Origin: an uncultured Nostocoides sp.
GTDB lineage: Bacteria > Actinomycetota > Actinomycetes > Actinomycetales > Dermatophilaceae
NCBI GenBank assembly: GCA_937873315.1
Contig: CALMQX010000033.1
Location: 1-64,000, forward strand
Direction of reading: 5' to 3'
Length of the DNA stretch: 64,000 nucleotides
Position 1 is the stretch's first letter; the number at the start of each line of letters is the position of its first letter. Shown here one piece after another: positions 18,098 through 27,934 of the stretch. A model generated the notes under the pieces. The model ran no database searches. It had not been told where the DNA came from and saw only the letters and a list, made by a program, of their open reading frames with translations. A program made the translations under genes and the position numbers.

Positions 18098-19618
18098 CTA
18101 CTTCGCCGCGCGAGATTCGCACACGCCGAGCAAGGCTGCCACGCCGAAGCCGGTACCGCCCTTGGGGGTGGAGCCGTGGGGTGCCTTGTCATTCCACCCC
18201 GGGCCAGCGATGTCCAGGTGCGCCCAGGGGGTGCCTTCGGTGACAAAGTGCCGCAGGAAGAGTCCGGCCGTGAGCATGCCGCCGTCAGCATCACCCTTAT
18301 GCCGCAGATCGGCCGTGTCCGACTCGAGTTTGCTGAGCAGTGCCTCCGGCAGCGGCATTGGCCACGCCTGGTCGCCCCCCGCATTCGCGGTGGCGACGAC
18401 CTGATCGCGGAAGGCGTCGTCATTGCCCATCACCGCGCAGATGTGATTACCCAGGGCGATCTGCTGGGATCCTGTCAGGGTCGCGATATCCACCACGACA
18501 TCCGGGCGGCCTTCGCAGGCCAGAGCAAGGCCATCGCCGAGAACCATCCGGCCCTCCGCGTCGGTATCGATGATTTCGGCGGTCTTGCCATTGCGCATCA
18601 CGACCACATCGCTGGGGCGCTGTGCGGTACCGCTCGGCATATTTTCCGCAAGGCAGAGGTAACCCTTGACGGTCACCGGGACACCCAACTCGGCCGCCGC
18701 CAGCACCGCCGCCGCGACCGCAGCCGCACCCGCCATATCGCATTTCATGGCCAGCATCCCGGCGGCTGTCTTGAGGTTGACGCCACCGGAGTCGAAGGTC
18801 AGACCCTTGCCCACCAAGGCCACGGTGGCCTGGGAGTCCAGGGGAGCGTAGGTCATGGTGACGATCCGTGGGGGGTGGATCGAGCCCTGCCCGACACCCG
18901 TGATGCCGCCGAAGCCACCCTTGGCCAGGGCCTTCTCGTCCAGCACACTGATCGCGATCTTGGCGCTTGAGGCACCGACGCGGGCCTTGACCTCGTCGAC
19001 GAAGGTCTGCGGGTAGAGCAAGTTGGGCGGCATATTGACCAGGTCCCGCGCCCAATCTCGGGCATCAGCCAGAACGCCGGCGCGCGTGATCGCATCCTTG
19101 ACTGCCTTGGTCTGGCCGGCGCCGGAGACGATGGTGATCTTGGGACCTTTGGGTGCAGTCGCGGCCTTCAGCCCCCGACCACGGGCGGCGGCGACTGGCT
19201 TGGCGTAGCGGTAGCACCCGGCATACGCCCCGTCCGCAACCGCGCCGACGGCCCCGACATCCGGCGTGGGGAGCGCGACCGCCACGGCGCTCTTCTCGCG
19301 CACGCTGCGCAGCGCGGCGCCCGCACTGCGGCGCAGTGCGTCCGGAGAGTGCCCTTGCCCGGGCTCGGGCGCGCCCAGTCCGACCACGACCACGGTGGTT
19401 GCCCGCACCCCAGGCACAGAGACGATGCGATGCACCTCGGCGGGGGCACCCGTCGCGTCAAGTGCCGCCAGCACGGCGTGGATGTGCACGACCGCAGGCT
19501 GGGGGAGCCCATGCGAGGCCGCGAGCTCGGCGCCCTGCTCGCCTGGCACCGAACCGACCACCAGGGCGTCGGCAGAGACTTCGTTGGCAACCCGGGTCGT
19601 GAGACTCAGTGTGGGCAC
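18098..19618 (-). CDS. pepA: Leucyl aminopeptidase (M17)
   Basis: A 506-residue dizinc M17 aminopeptidase for N-terminal residue removal in peptide turnover. The metal and catalytic motifs are [14 protein letters not shown] and [15 protein letters not shown] (the family signature is NTDAEGRL, here DTDAEGRM). The GTG start is chosen because GGGAG lies about 9 bases before it. A frame opening further upstream has no such site. Divergent from gcvT. Confidence 0.94.
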   Translation of the reverse strand: MPTLSLTTRVANEVSADALVVGSVPGEQGAELAASHGLPQPAVVHIHAVLAALDATGAPAEVHRIVSVPGVRATTVVVVGLGAPEPGQGHSPDALRRSAGAALRSVREKSAVAVALPTPDVGAVGAVADGAYAGCYRYAKPVAAARGRGLKAATAPKGPKITIVSGAGQTKAVKDAITRAGVLADARDWARDLVNMPPNLLYPQTFVDEVKARVGASSAKIAISVLDEKALAKGGFGGITGVGQGSIHPPRIVTMTYAPLDSQATVALVGKGLTFDSGGVNLKTAAGMLAMKCDMAGAAAVAAAVLAAAELGVPVTVKGYLCLAENMPSGTAQRPSDVVVMRNGKTAEIIDTDAEGRMVLGDGLALACEGRPDVVVDIATLTGSQQIALGNHICAVMGNDDAFRDQVVATANAGGDQAWPMPLPEALLSKLESDTADLRHKGDADGGMLTAGLFLRHFVTEGTPWAHLDIAGPGWNDKAPHGSTPKGGTGFGVAALLGVCESRAAK

Positions 19619-19708
19619 AGTGTCAGGCTCCCTTGGAGTGCGGTGGCTGTTTGTTGGTGTCAATCAGGGTCTGCACGATACCGACCTCGGCGCGATAGCG
19701 TGCCCACC

Positions 19709-20809
19709 ATGACTGACCTTCTGCACTCACCGCTGCATGACCGTCATGTGGCCCTCGGCGCCAAGATGGCTGACTTCGGTGGCTGGGAGATGCCCATCGA
19801 GTATCCCGGGGGCGGTGTCGTCGCCGAGCACACCGCCGTGCGGGAGCGCGTGGGGATCTTCGATGTCTCCCACCTGGGCAAGGCGCGGGTGTCCGGTCCC
19901 GGTGCCGCGGACTTCGTCAACCGCTGCTTCACCAACGATCTGCGTCGGATCAACCCGGGCCAAGCGCAGTACACCTTGTGCTGCACGCCGCAGGGTGGGG
20001 TGGTCGACGACCTCATCCAGTATCTGCGGGCTGATGACGATGTCTTCCTCATCCCGAATGCCGCCAACACCGCGGCCGTGGTGGACCTTGTGCGCTCCGC
20101 GGCCAGCGAGGGCATCACCGTCGAGAACCTGCACGACCGGTATGGCGTGATCGCGGTTCAGGGGCCAGCCTCAGATGAGGTCCTGCGTGGGTTGGGGCTG
20201 CCGGTGGACCACGACTACATGAGTTTCGTGGAGACCCAGTGGGAGGGCCTGCCCGTCATTGTCTGCCGCACCGGGTACACCGGGGAGCGGGGCTACGAAA
20301 TCGTTCCTGCCTGGGATGTCGCCGGCTCGGTGTGGGACGCCCTTGCGGCAGCCGTCGTCGAGCATGGCGGTATGCCGTGTGGCTTGGGTGCGCGGGACAC
20401 CTTGCGCACCGAGATGGGCTACCCCTTGCACGGGAATGACTTGTCGCTCGACATCACTCCAGTGATGGCGGGTTCCTCCTGGGCCGTCGGCTGGTCCAAG
20501 GATGAGTTCTGGGGCCGCGAGGCGCTGATCGCGCAGCGTGAGGCCAAGGAGTGCCGGCTGATGCGCGGCCTTGTGGTCACCGGACGGGGCATCCCCCGCT
20601 CGCACTGCCAGGTGCTCGTCGACAACGAGGTCGTGGGAGAGGTCACCTCCGGGACGTTCTCGCCGACCCGCAAACAGGGCATTGCGCTGGCGCTGCTCGA
20701 TCGCTCGGTCGCGCTGGGCGATGAGGTGGTCATCGATGTGCGGGGCCGCGGTGTGCCCGCCACCGTGACCAAGCCACCTTTCGTCGAGGTGGGGGTGCGC
20801 GAGTCGTGA
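19709..20809 (+). CDS. gcvT: Aminomethyltransferase (glycine cleavage T protein)
   Basis: A 366-residue folate-dependent T protein that releases ammonia and methylene-tetrahydrofolate from the aminomethyl-lipoyl H protein. It has the family start [21 protein letters not shown], a GERGYEI segment and [15 protein letters not shown] near the folate site. The other gcv genes are absent here, which is usual in actinobacteria. Its stop overlaps the GTG of the next small gene by four bases. Confidence 0.96.
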   Translation: MTDLLHSPLHDRHVALGAKMADFGGWEMPIEYPGGGVVAEHTAVRERVGIFDVSHLGKARVSGPGAADFVNRCFTNDLRRINPGQAQYTLCCTPQGGVVDDLIQYLRADDDVFLIPNAANTAAVVDLVRSAASEGITVENLHDRYGVIAVQGPASDEVLRGLGLPVDHDYMSFVETQWEGLPVIVCRTGYTGERGYEIVPAWDVAGSVWDALAAAVVEHGGMPCGLGARDTLRTEMGYPLHGNDLSLDITPVMAGSSWAVGWSKDEFWGREALIAQREAKECRLMRGLVVTGRGIPRSHCQVLVDNEVVGEVTSGTFSPTRKQGIALALLDRSVALGDEVVIDVRGRGVPATVTKPPFVEVGVRES

Positions 20810-21021
20810 GCGAGGCCTGGTCCTGGACCTACACCGACAGCGCCGGGCGGGCTGTGACCGGTGAGCCGACCACCGAGACGGCATTCCCGACCCAGTCAGA
20901 TGCCGAGAACTGGTTCGGTGAGACCTGGCGCGAATTGGCGGCGGCCGGCGTCGCCGACGTCAGCCTGCTCCGAGATGGCGTCCTCGTCTACGGCCCGATG
21001 TCCTTGGACGCCGCCGTCTAG
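20806..21021 (+). CDS. Small acidic protein coupled to gcvT
   Basis: A 71-residue acidic, soluble protein ([18 protein letters not shown] at the start, [16 protein letters not shown] near the end). The GTG overlaps the gcvT stop (GTGA), so it is translationally coupled. Small proteins of this look are common after gcvT in actinobacteria, but their role is unknown. No motif was recognised. Confidence 0.75.
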   Translation: MSEAWSWTYTDSAGRAVTGEPTTETAFPTQSDAENWFGETWRELAAAGVADVSLLRDGVLVYGPMSLDAAV

Positions 21022-21036
21022 ATTGGGTGGTCTGAA

Positions 21037-21618
21037 TCAGGCGGGGTACTCGCCGCGCTGCACCTGCGGGCGCGGCATTCGGGTGCGCCGGATCTGGAAG
21101 GTCCGCATCACGGCATACATCAGATCGCCCTTGGCGGTGGCACCGAACTTCTCCACGAGCCGACGCTTGAGTCCGCGCCACAGGAGTGCGTTGTCCACGA
21201 CGACGGCGATCATGATGCTGTAGGTCGCCAGCGTGACGATGAGCAAGGTGGTCGAGTTCCGGAAGAAGCTCAGGGCCAGCACGAGCACCATCACCGGAAG
21301 CATCAACTCGGACAGATTGCGCCGGGCATCGACATAGTCACGGATGAACTTGCGGCGCGGACCCTTGTCACGCTCGGGGAGGTAGCGCTCGTCATTGGTG
21401 AGCATCGCTTGGCGCCGCAGCGCCATCTCCTCATTGCGCGCGGAGCGTGACTTGGCCTTGGCGGCCTTGCGGTCCTGCACCACCAATGGCTGCTTGCGGG
21501 CAGCCTGCTGATCGCGCCGCTTCGGGGTCGGCCGGTTCTTGGCGCCCTCCCGCTGGGGGTGGGCAGCCTCCAGCGACTCCTCGTTATAGCTCTTATTGCG
21601 TCCGAACACGGGGACCAC
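21037..21618 (-). CDS. DUF3043 membrane protein
   Basis: About 193 residues. A long, highly basic N-terminal cytoplasmic region (FGRNKSYNEES, then KNRPTPKRRDQQAARK and NEEMALRRQAMLTNDERYLP) precedes two transmembrane helices (LSELMLPVMVLVLALSFF and LLIVTLATYSIMIAVVV). This is the DUF3043 layout of actinobacteria, function unknown. Either of two GTG codons (21618 or 21609) may start it, and neither has a strong ribosome site. Divergent from the M20 peptidase gene by only 57 bases. Confidence 0.85.
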   Translation of the reverse strand: MVPVFGRNKSYNEESLEAAHPQREGAKNRPTPKRRDQQAARKQPLVVQDRKAAKAKSRSARNEEMALRRQAMLTNDERYLPERDKGPRRKFIRDYVDARRNLSELMLPVMVLVLALSFFRNSTTLLIVTLATYSIMIAVVVDNALLWRGLKRRLVEKFGATAKGDLMYAVMRTFQIRRTRMPRPQVQRGEYPA

Positions 21619-21675
21619 TCTAGGTGGTCTACGTCGGTATGCCGTCTGCGCGCCGACGCCAGTAGGGTCGGTGGT

Positions 21676-23043
21676 GTGGACGATGTGATCTCCGTAGCCC
21701 AAATCGAGTCCATTCGTGCGCGCGTGACGGCCTTGATGCCGCAGGTGCGTGCCGACCTGGAGGCGCTCACCCGGATTCCGAGCGTGTCCCTGGCAGCCTT
21801 TGATCAGGCGCAGGTAGACGCCTCCGCCGAGGCGACCGCAGCCCTGCTGCAGGCCGAGGGACTAGAGGTTGAGATCGTTCGCGAGGGCGGGCGCCCGGCG
21901 GTGATCGCGCACATCGACGGCCCATCCGGTGCACCGACCGTGATGCTCTATGCGCACCATGATGTACAACCGCCTGGGGACGAAAGTGATTGGGACAGTG
22001 CGCCATTCGAGCCGACCGAACGCGACGGCCGGCTGTACGGTCGAGGCGCGGCGGACGATAAGGCTGGCATCATGGCCCATATCGCGGCCCTCCGGGCGCA
22101 CGCCGGGGAGCTGCCCGTCGGGGTGACTGTCTTCGTAGAGGGTGAGGAGGAGATCGGCTCCGAGTCCCTCCCGGCCATCCTCGAACGCCACGGCGACCGG
22201 CTGTCCGCCGACGCGATTGTGTTGGCCGACTCGACGAACTGGGCGATCGGGGAGCCGGCGCTGACCACGACGCTGCGCGGCATGATCAGGGTGGTCGTCA
22301 AGGTGAGCACCCTGGATCACGGGGTGCACTCGGGGATGTTCGGCGGTCCGATTCCGGATGCGCTGACTGCCCTGATCCGACTCCTGGCAAGCCTGCATGA
22401 CGAGCAGGGCAATGTTGCCGTTCGTGGCCTGAAGTCGGGGGAGGCCGCCGATTTGGACTTCTCCGAGGATCGCCTTCGGGCCGAGTCCGGGCTGCTCGAT
22501 GGCGTGGACGTGATCGGGTCCCGCGGCTCACTCTTGTCACGGCTGTGGACGATGCCGTCGATCACCACGATCGGCATCGATGCCCCCAGCGTGGCCACCG
22601 CATCCAACACGCTGGTGCCCTCGGCCTCCGCCAAGATCTCGATGCGGCTCGCCCCCGACGAGCTGGACCTGGAGGCGTTCGAATTGCTCAGAGCACATCT
22701 GGAGTCACATACCGCCTGGGGGGCGCGGGTCGAGGTCACCTTGGATGATCGCGGCAATGGCTTCGCGGCCCAGGCCAGCGGTCCGGTCTACGACCAGGCG
22801 CGAGCCGCCTTCGCCGATGCCTGGGGAGTCACGCCGGTCGACATTGGTGTCGGGGGATCGATCCCATTCGTGGCGGCATTCGCCGAGCGGTTCCCGCAGG
22901 CGGCAATTCTCGTCACGGGGGTCGAGGACCCCGATACCCGCGCGCATGGTGCCAACGAGTCCCTGCATCTGGCTGAGTTCGAGCGAGTATGCGTGGCCGA
23001 GGCCCTGCTGCTTGCCCGCCTGGGCAGTATGCCGCGGGACTGA
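21676..23043 (+). CDS. M20 family dipeptidase
   Basis: A 455-residue zinc peptidase of the M20 (PepV/CNDP) type. The metal sites are YAHHDVQPPGD (His-x-Asp), GRGAADDKAG (bridging Asp), EGEEEIGSES (general base and ligand) and the distal His in ARAHGANESLHL-like HGANESLH. It most likely hydrolyses dipeptides in the cytosol, but amidase roles also occur in the family. GTG start; a second GTG three codons later is possible. Confidence 0.93.
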   Translation: MDDVISVAQIESIRARVTALMPQVRADLEALTRIPSVSLAAFDQAQVDASAEATAALLQAEGLEVEIVREGGRPAVIAHIDGPSGAPTVMLYAHHDVQPPGDESDWDSAPFEPTERDGRLYGRGAADDKAGIMAHIAALRAHAGELPVGVTVFVEGEEEIGSESLPAILERHGDRLSADAIVLADSTNWAIGEPALTTTLRGMIRVVVKVSTLDHGVHSGMFGGPIPDALTALIRLLASLHDEQGNVAVRGLKSGEAADLDFSEDRLRAESGLLDGVDVIGSRGSLLSRLWTMPSITTIGIDAPSVATASNTLVPSASAKISMRLAPDELDLEAFELLRAHLESHTAWGARVEVTLDDRGNGFAAQASGPVYDQARAAFADAWGVTPVDIGVGGSIPFVAAFAERFPQAAILVTGVEDPDTRAHGANESLHLAEFERVCVAEALLLARLGSMPRD

Positions 23044-23082
23044 CCAGCGTTAACGGGGCAATCGTCCCGACGAGGGTCGGCG

Positions 23083-24270
23083 TCAGTCCTTATGGGTCTT
23101 GCCCGGCAGCGCCAGCATCTGGTCCAGCGCGGCCCGGGCGGACCGCGCTACCTCGGCGTCGACCCGGATCGCATTGACGACCTTGCCATCGACCAAGGAT
23201 TCCAGGGCCCACACCAGGTGGGGCAGGTCGATCCGATTCATCGTGGAGCAGTAACACACGTTCTTCTCGAGGAAGACGATCCGTTGCTTCGGGAACTGCG
23301 CGGCCAGGCGCCGGACGAGATTGAGTTCGGTGCCAACGGCCCACGCGGTGCCATCCGGGGCCGCGGCGATGGTCTTGATGATCTTTTCGGTGGAGCCCAC
23401 CTCGTCGGCCAACTCCACGACCTCGTGGCGGCACTCGGGGTGCACGATGACCTTGACGCCCGGAATCTCGCGCCGGGCCGCCTCGACCGCCTCCACCGAG
23501 AACCGTCCGTGGACTGAGCAATGCCCGCGCCACAGGATCATCGTCGCCGACCGCACGTGCTCAGCAGTGAGCCCGCCCATGGGCTTGTGCGGATCCCACA
23601 CCACGCAGTCCTCCAGCGGCAGGCCCAAGTCGCGAGCGTAGGTATTGCGCCCCAAGTGCTGGTCGGGCAGGAAGAGCACCTTGCCGCCCGCGCCGGCCTT
23701 GTCCAAGGCCCAGGACAGGGCGGTCGTGGCATTGGACGAGGTGCAGATCGTGCCACCATGGCGCCCGGTGAAGGCCTTGATCGCCGCGGAGGAGTTCATG
23801 TACGTCACCGGCACCACCTGATCGGTGAGCCCCAGGTCAGCGAGTTCGTCCCAGCACTCCTCGACCTGGTCGATCGCCGCCATATCAGCCATAGAGCACC
23901 CGGCCGCCAGGTCTGGGAGGATCACGCTCTGGCTCTCCGAGGTGAGGATGTCCGCGGACTCGGCCATGAAGTGCACGCCGCAGAACACGATCCAGCGAGC
24001 GTCCGGCCGGGCTGCTGCTTCACGCGCCAACTTGAAGGAGTCGCCGGTCACGTCCGCGAACTCGATGACCTCATCGCGTTGGTAATGGTGTCCGAGGATG
24101 AAGACTTGGTCACCGAGGGCCGCCTTGGCGGCTCGCGCACGCGCCACCAGGTCGGGGTCAGAGGGCGCCGGCAATTCGCCGGGACACTCGACTCCGCGCT
24201 CGGTGTGCAGGTCGCGTCCGTTGCCCAGGACGAGCAGTGGGATGGAGGGGCGGGTCGCCTCGGCGGTCAT
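23083..24270 (-). CDS. nadA: Quinolinate synthase
   Basis: A 395-residue 4Fe-4S enzyme making quinolinate for NAD synthesis from iminoaspartate and DHAP. The three ligand cysteines are in IVFCGVHFMAES, WRGHCSVHGRF and EKNVCYCSTMN. Other landmarks are ILGHHYQRDEVIEFAD and PDQHLGRNTYARDLG. The ATG at 24270 is taken as start because homology begins just after it; longer open frames upstream are antisense noise. nadB and nadC are not beside it. Divergent from the glycerate kinase gene with only 33 bases between. Confidence 0.95.
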   Translation of the reverse strand: MTAEATRPSIPLLVLGNGRDLHTERGVECPGELPAPSDPDLVARARAAKAALGDQVFILGHHYQRDEVIEFADVTGDSFKLAREAAARPDARWIVFCGVHFMAESADILTSESQSVILPDLAAGCSMADMAAIDQVEECWDELADLGLTDQVVPVTYMNSSAAIKAFTGRHGGTICTSSNATTALSWALDKAGAGGKVLFLPDQHLGRNTYARDLGLPLEDCVVWDPHKPMGGLTAEHVRSATMILWRGHCSVHGRFSVEAVEAARREIPGVKVIVHPECRHEVVELADEVGSTEKIIKTIAAAPDGTAWAVGTELNLVRRLAAQFPKQRIVFLEKNVCYCSTMNRIDLPHLVWALESLVDGKVVNAIRVDAEVARSARAALDQMLALPGKTHKD

Positions 24271-24303
24271 GGCCACATCGTATGCCGCGGCTACGCTGAG
24301 TCT

Positions 24304-25470
24304 GTGCGTGTGCTCATCGCCCCTGAGGCCTTCGGAGCGACCCTCGGGGCGACTCAAGCGGCGCAGGCTATGGCCCGAGGTTGGGCCGACGGCGCGCCGC
24401 ACGACGTGCTGGATCTGCAGCCGCTCTCCGATGGCGGGCCGGGTTTCCTCGACGTGCTGGCTCCGCACGTGGCGGGCGAGAGCATTGCCTTGACCGTGAG
24501 CGATCCTCTGGGGCGCGAAGTCCCGGCCGAGATGGTGCTCAGCGAGGCGCATGGCACCCGCACGGCCTACCTGGAGACGTCCCAGGCCATCGGGCTGCAC
24601 CTCTTGGCGGCCGACGAGCGCGACCCCGCACTGACCAGCAGTTGGGGCGTCGGTCAACTGATCTCGGCGGCCATCGCCGAAGGCGCCCAGCGCGTGGTCT
24701 TGGGCCTGGGTGGTGACGCTGTCAATGACGCGGGCGCCGGTGCTCTGAGCGCCCTGGGTGCCGGTCCAGCCGAGGATCTGGCCCGCGGAGGGCGTGCGCT
24801 AGCGCAGGCTCATGCCGCCAGCCTCAGCGGTCTGTCGGGGGTGATCGAGCGACTCGCAGGCGTCGAGTTGGTGATTGCCACGCTGCACGATGGGCCACTG
24901 CTCGGTCTCCAGGGGACCAGCGCGGTGGACAGCCCAGACAAGGGGGCATCGCCAGAAACGGCCCAAGCCTTGGAAGCAGCGGTTGGACATGTCGTCGACC
25001 TCGCCCAGCGGATGCTCCCGGCACGCATCGATTTGCTGACCGGCACCCGCCGACGCCTCGACCGCGCGCCGGGTGCCGGCGCCGCTGGTGGCCTCGGCTG
25101 GGCTTTGATGCTCTTGGGCGCGCATCGCGTGGATGCGGTCGCCGAAGTGCTTCAACTGGTCGCCTTCGCGGACCGCCTGCGTGCCCACGACCTGGTCCTC
25201 ACCGGGACGGGGTGTCTGGACTGGGCTGCCCTGCGGGGGTCGGTGGTCGCCGGCGTTGCCCAGCAAGCCCTGGACTTGGGGGTGCCTTCGGTGGCGATCT
25301 CTGGTGAGTGCCCGGTAGGGCGACGAGAGCTCATGTCCATCGGGCTGAGCGGTTCATATGCCCTGGCCGAATCCCCCGATGAGGTGGCCGCGGTGGTCGC
25401 CGACCCGGTGGGCCACCTCCGCGCGCGCACGGCCAGGGTGGCCCGCACCTGGTCGCCTGGACGTCCCTGA
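24304..25470 (+). CDS. Glycerate kinase
   Basis: A 388-residue glycerate kinase (GlxK/GckA type), phosphorylating glycerate in glyoxylate/serine metabolism. It starts MRVLIAPEAFGATLGA, where the family normally has a PDSFKG-like segment. The core GLGGDAVNDAGAGAL corresponds to the family GGSATNDGG signature but with changes. The C-terminal TGTGCLDW matches the usual TGEGxxD region. The deviations from consensus make the exact substrate less certain. Confidence 0.87.
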   Translation: MRVLIAPEAFGATLGATQAAQAMARGWADGAPHDVLDLQPLSDGGPGFLDVLAPHVAGESIALTVSDPLGREVPAEMVLSEAHGTRTAYLETSQAIGLHLLAADERDPALTSSWGVGQLISAAIAEGAQRVVLGLGGDAVNDAGAGALSALGAGPAEDLARGGRALAQAHAASLSGLSGVIERLAGVELVIATLHDGPLLGLQGTSAVDSPDKGASPETAQALEAAVGHVVDLAQRMLPARIDLLTGTRRRLDRAPGAGAAGGLGWALMLLGAHRVDAVAEVLQLVAFADRLRAHDLVLTGTGCLDWAALRGSVVAGVAQQALDLGVPSVAISGECPVGRRELMSIGLSGSYALAESPDEVAAVVADPVGHLRARTARVARTWSPGRP

Positions 25471-25570
25471 GCGGCGCGCACCGTATCCTGGTGGCGTCCG
25501 GCGGGAACAATGGTGCCCGCAGCATGGTTGACCAGCCATGTCCACCGCAGCCACATCCCAGGAAGCCCTC

Positions 25571-25936
25571 ATGACTGACGCGACCACGACGACCGAGACC
25601 ACCAGCACCACCCACGGCGTCCTTCTCACCGATGTCGCGGCGACCAAGGTCAAATCGCTGCTCGAGCAGGAGGGCCGCGATGACCTTCGCTTGCGCATCG
25701 GCGTGCAGCCCGGTGGCTGCTCCGGCCTGATCTACCAGCTCTACTTCGACGAGCGCAGCCTCGACGGTGACCTGGTCGCGGACTTCGACGGTGTCGAGGT
25801 CGTGGTCGACCGGATGAGCGCCCCCTACCTTGATGGCGCCACCATCGACTTCTCCGACACCATCGAGAAGCAGGGCTTCACCATCGACAACCCCAACGCC
25901 GGTTCCTCGTGTGCCTGCGGGGACTCCTTCAGCTGA
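25571..25936 (+). CDS. erpA: ErpA/HesB-type iron-sulfur cluster insertion protein
   Basis: A 121-residue A-type carrier that delivers Fe-S clusters to target proteins. The three ligand cysteines are present: QPGGCSGLIY and SSCACGDSFS. The N-terminal 15 residues are a Thr-rich extension. The ATG used has AGGA 8 bases upstream; an ATG 33 bases earlier in frame is possible. It is the Rv2204c-type gene that sits near the PfkB kinase and ctaC in actinobacteria, next to Fe-S and heme enzymes of respiration. A hairpin follows. Confidence 0.94.
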   Translation: MTDATTTTETTSTTHGVLLTDVAATKVKSLLEQEGRDDLRLRIGVQPGGCSGLIYQLYFDERSLDGDLVADFDGVEVVVDRMSAPYLDGATIDFSDTIEKQGFTIDNPNAGSSCACGDSFS

Positions 25937-25959
25937 TCGGCCGATCGAGCCGCTAGCCC

Positions 25960-25991
25960 AGGGCGCCACATCGATCACGATGCGGCGTCCT
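25960..25991 (+). terminator. Hairpin after the erpA gene
   Basis: Arms AGGGCGCCACATCG and CGATGCGGCGTCCT pair over 14 positions with one mismatch and one G-T pair around a 4-base loop, 23 bases after the stop. It likely ends the erpA transcript before the PfkB kinase gene. Confidence 0.6.
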
Positions 25992-26037
25992 GGCTTATGT
26001 CCTGCCCGCTCAGGGAGCATCCGGTAGGTTCTCTGCC

Positions 26038-27021
26038 GTGCGCATTGCTGTCACTGGGTCCATCGCCTCCGACCATCTGATGACCTTCCGCGGCCGTTTC
26101 GCGGACAGCCTCGTCGTCGAGCAGCTCGACAAGATCTCGGTGAGCTTCCTGGCCGAGACTCTCGACATCCGTCGTGGCGGGATCGCCGGGAATATCTGCT
26201 TCGGCGTGGCCGCCCTCGGCGGCCGACCGCTGCTGGTGGGCGCCGCGGGGGAGGACTTCGCCGACTACCGCAGCTGGCTCTCGCGTCACGGGGTGATCAC
26301 CGACCACGTGCGGCTCTCCGAGAGTCAGCACACCGCGCGATTCGTCTGCACCACCGACGACGACATGGCCCAGATCGCCACGTTTTATGCGGGCGCGATG
26401 TCCGAGGCCCGGATGATCGAGCTCGGACCTATTCACGCCCAGGCAGCTCTCGACCTGGTCCTCATCGGCGCCAACGACCCCGAGGCGATGCTGCGGCATA
26501 CCGACGAGTGCAAGGTGCGGGGCATCAAGTTCATCGCCGACCCAAGCCAGCAGTTGGCTTTTGCCGATGGCCCCTTCATCCGGCGGCTGATCGATGGCGC
26601 GGACTACCTGTTCACCAATGAGTACGAGTCGCACCTGACCTCGACCAAGACTGGCTGGACTTCGGATGAGATCGATGCCCGGGTCACCACCCGAGTCATC
26701 ACTCGCGGCGGCGATGGCGTGACCATCCGCACCCAAGGTGAGGCACCGATCGAGGTCCCGGTGGTCCCGAACGTCGAGCGGATCGATCCCACCGGGGTGG
26801 GTGATGCCTTCCGGGCGGGATTCCTCACCGGCCTCGCTGGGGGACTGTCCTACGAGCGCTGCGCGCAGATTGGCTCGACCCTGGCGGCCTATGTGCTCGA
26901 GACGGTGGGCACTCAGGAGTACTCGATCACCACAAGCGGGTTCGTGGCGCGCGTGCGAAGTGCCTATGGCGCCTCGGCGGCGCAGGAGATCGCCCCGCAC
27001 ATCCGGTGTGCCCGGGACTAA
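26038..27021 (+). CDS. PfkB-family carbohydrate/adenosine-type kinase
   Basis: A 327-residue ribokinase-fold kinase. It opens IAVTGSIASDHLMTFRGRF, has the RRGGIAGNICFGVAALGG substrate loop, and ends with the catalytic DPTGVGDAFRAGFLTGLA, whose Asp is the base. Its orthologue near the bcc-aa3 genes (CbhK in mycobacteria) is described as a carbohydrate or adenosine kinase. I cannot tell which substrate from sequence. GTG start. aat follows 15 bases later. Confidence 0.9.
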   Translation: MRIAVTGSIASDHLMTFRGRFADSLVVEQLDKISVSFLAETLDIRRGGIAGNICFGVAALGGRPLLVGAAGEDFADYRSWLSRHGVITDHVRLSESQHTARFVCTTDDDMAQIATFYAGAMSEARMIELGPIHAQAALDLVLIGANDPEAMLRHTDECKVRGIKFIADPSQQLAFADGPFIRRLIDGADYLFTNEYESHLTSTKTGWTSDEIDARVTTRVITRGGDGVTIRTQGEAPIEVPVVPNVERIDPTGVGDAFRAGFLTGLAGGLSYERCAQIGSTLAAYVLETVGTQEYSITTSGFVARVRSAYGASAAQEIAPHIRCARD

Positions 27022-27036
27022 TGGCGCGGTGTTGCC

Positions 27037-27726
27037 ATGCCGATCGAGCCGGCCGCAAGCCGGTGGGAGCGCGCGCTCCGATTCGACCTCACTGACGAGG
27101 ACGACGACGATCTGATCGCCATCGGCGGGGATCTCGAACCCGGAACCCTGCTCACCGCCTACCGACGCGGACTCTTCCCCATGGGTGTGTCGCAGGGAGG
27201 TGGGCCCCCCATCGGCTGGTGGTCGCCGCACCCGCGCGGCGTGCTCCTTCCGGGAGCCTTGCGGGTGTCCCGCTCGCTGCGGGCGGCCTGCCGCACCATG
27301 GAGATCAGGGTGGATACCGCCTTTGACGAGGTCGTGGCCGGGTGCGCCGACCCCTCACGGGCCGCCGGCTGGATCACCCCGGCGGTGGCCTCGGCATATG
27401 GCGCACTGCACGCGCTCGGCTGGGCGCACAGCGTGGAGGCGTGGCGGGATGGGCGCCTGGTGGGGGGTCTATATGGGGTGGCGATCGGCGGTCTATTCGC
27501 CGGCGAGTCGATGTTTCACCGGGAGCGGGATGCCTCCAAGGTGGCCTTGGTCGGGCTGGTCGAGCGCTTCTTCAGCGATGGCGACGAGCGCCGCGTCATC
27601 GACACCCAATGGGCGACCGCTCATCTGGCCTCGCTGGGCGTCCAAGGCATCAGCCGCCAGAACTACCTGAATCGCTTGGCGCTGGCGCTGCAGGCTCCGG
27701 ACTGGGTAGCGGACCCTGCGAGATGA
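27037..27726 (+). CDS. aat: Leucyl/phenylalanyl-tRNA-protein transferase
   Basis: A 229-residue N-end-rule enzyme that adds Leu or Phe to N-terminal Arg/Lys of proteins for ClpS/ClpAP-type degradation. It shows the family motifs LIAIGGDLEPGTLLTAYRRG, FPMG, WWSPHPRGVL, AWRDGRLVGGLYGVAIGG and GESMFHRERDASK, with IDTQ later. Its 3' end overlaps the oppositely oriented tusA by 77 bases, unusually long for convergent genes. Confidence 0.96.
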   Translation: MPIEPAASRWERALRFDLTDEDDDDLIAIGGDLEPGTLLTAYRRGLFPMGVSQGGGPPIGWWSPHPRGVLLPGALRVSRSLRAACRTMEIRVDTAFDEVVAGCADPSRAAGWITPAVASAYGALHALGWAHSVEAWRDGRLVGGLYGVAIGGLFAGESMFHRERDASKVALVGLVERFFSDGDERRVIDTQWATAHLASLGVQGISRQNYLNRLALALQAPDWVADPAR

Positions 27727-27934
27727 TGACCACGTATGCCGTGTGCTCGGCCTCATCGCGGATCTCGACCAGAGTGTGCCCGCGCATCCGGCTCCAGGCC
27801 GAGATGTCGGCGCGGGCCGCCGGGTCCGTGGCCAGAACCACGATCTGCTCGCCGGGGTGGGCCTGTGCAGCGACTTTGGCGAGCCGGATGACCGGCATCG
27901 GACAGCGTTCGCCGCGGGCATCGACCAGGGTCAT
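27650..27934 (-). CDS. tusA: TusA-family sulfur carrier
   Basis: A 94-residue SirA/TusA protein with the active cysteine motif GERCPMPVIRLA and the two-layer fold core ending AYVVIIS. A Pro/Ala/Ser/Gly tail (GPLPSPEPAAPAPSDSG) follows the core and is encoded on the antisense strand of aat. The ATG overlaps the stop of the cysteine-desulfurase-like gene (ATGA), so the two are a coupled sulfur-transfer pair. In other actinobacteria I recall the same two domains fused in one protein. Confidence 0.88.
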   Translation of the reverse strand: MTLVDARGERCPMPVIRLAKVAAQAHPGEQIVVLATDPAARADISAWSRMRGHTLVEIRDEAEHTAYVVIISQGPLPSPEPAAPAPSDSGSSGG

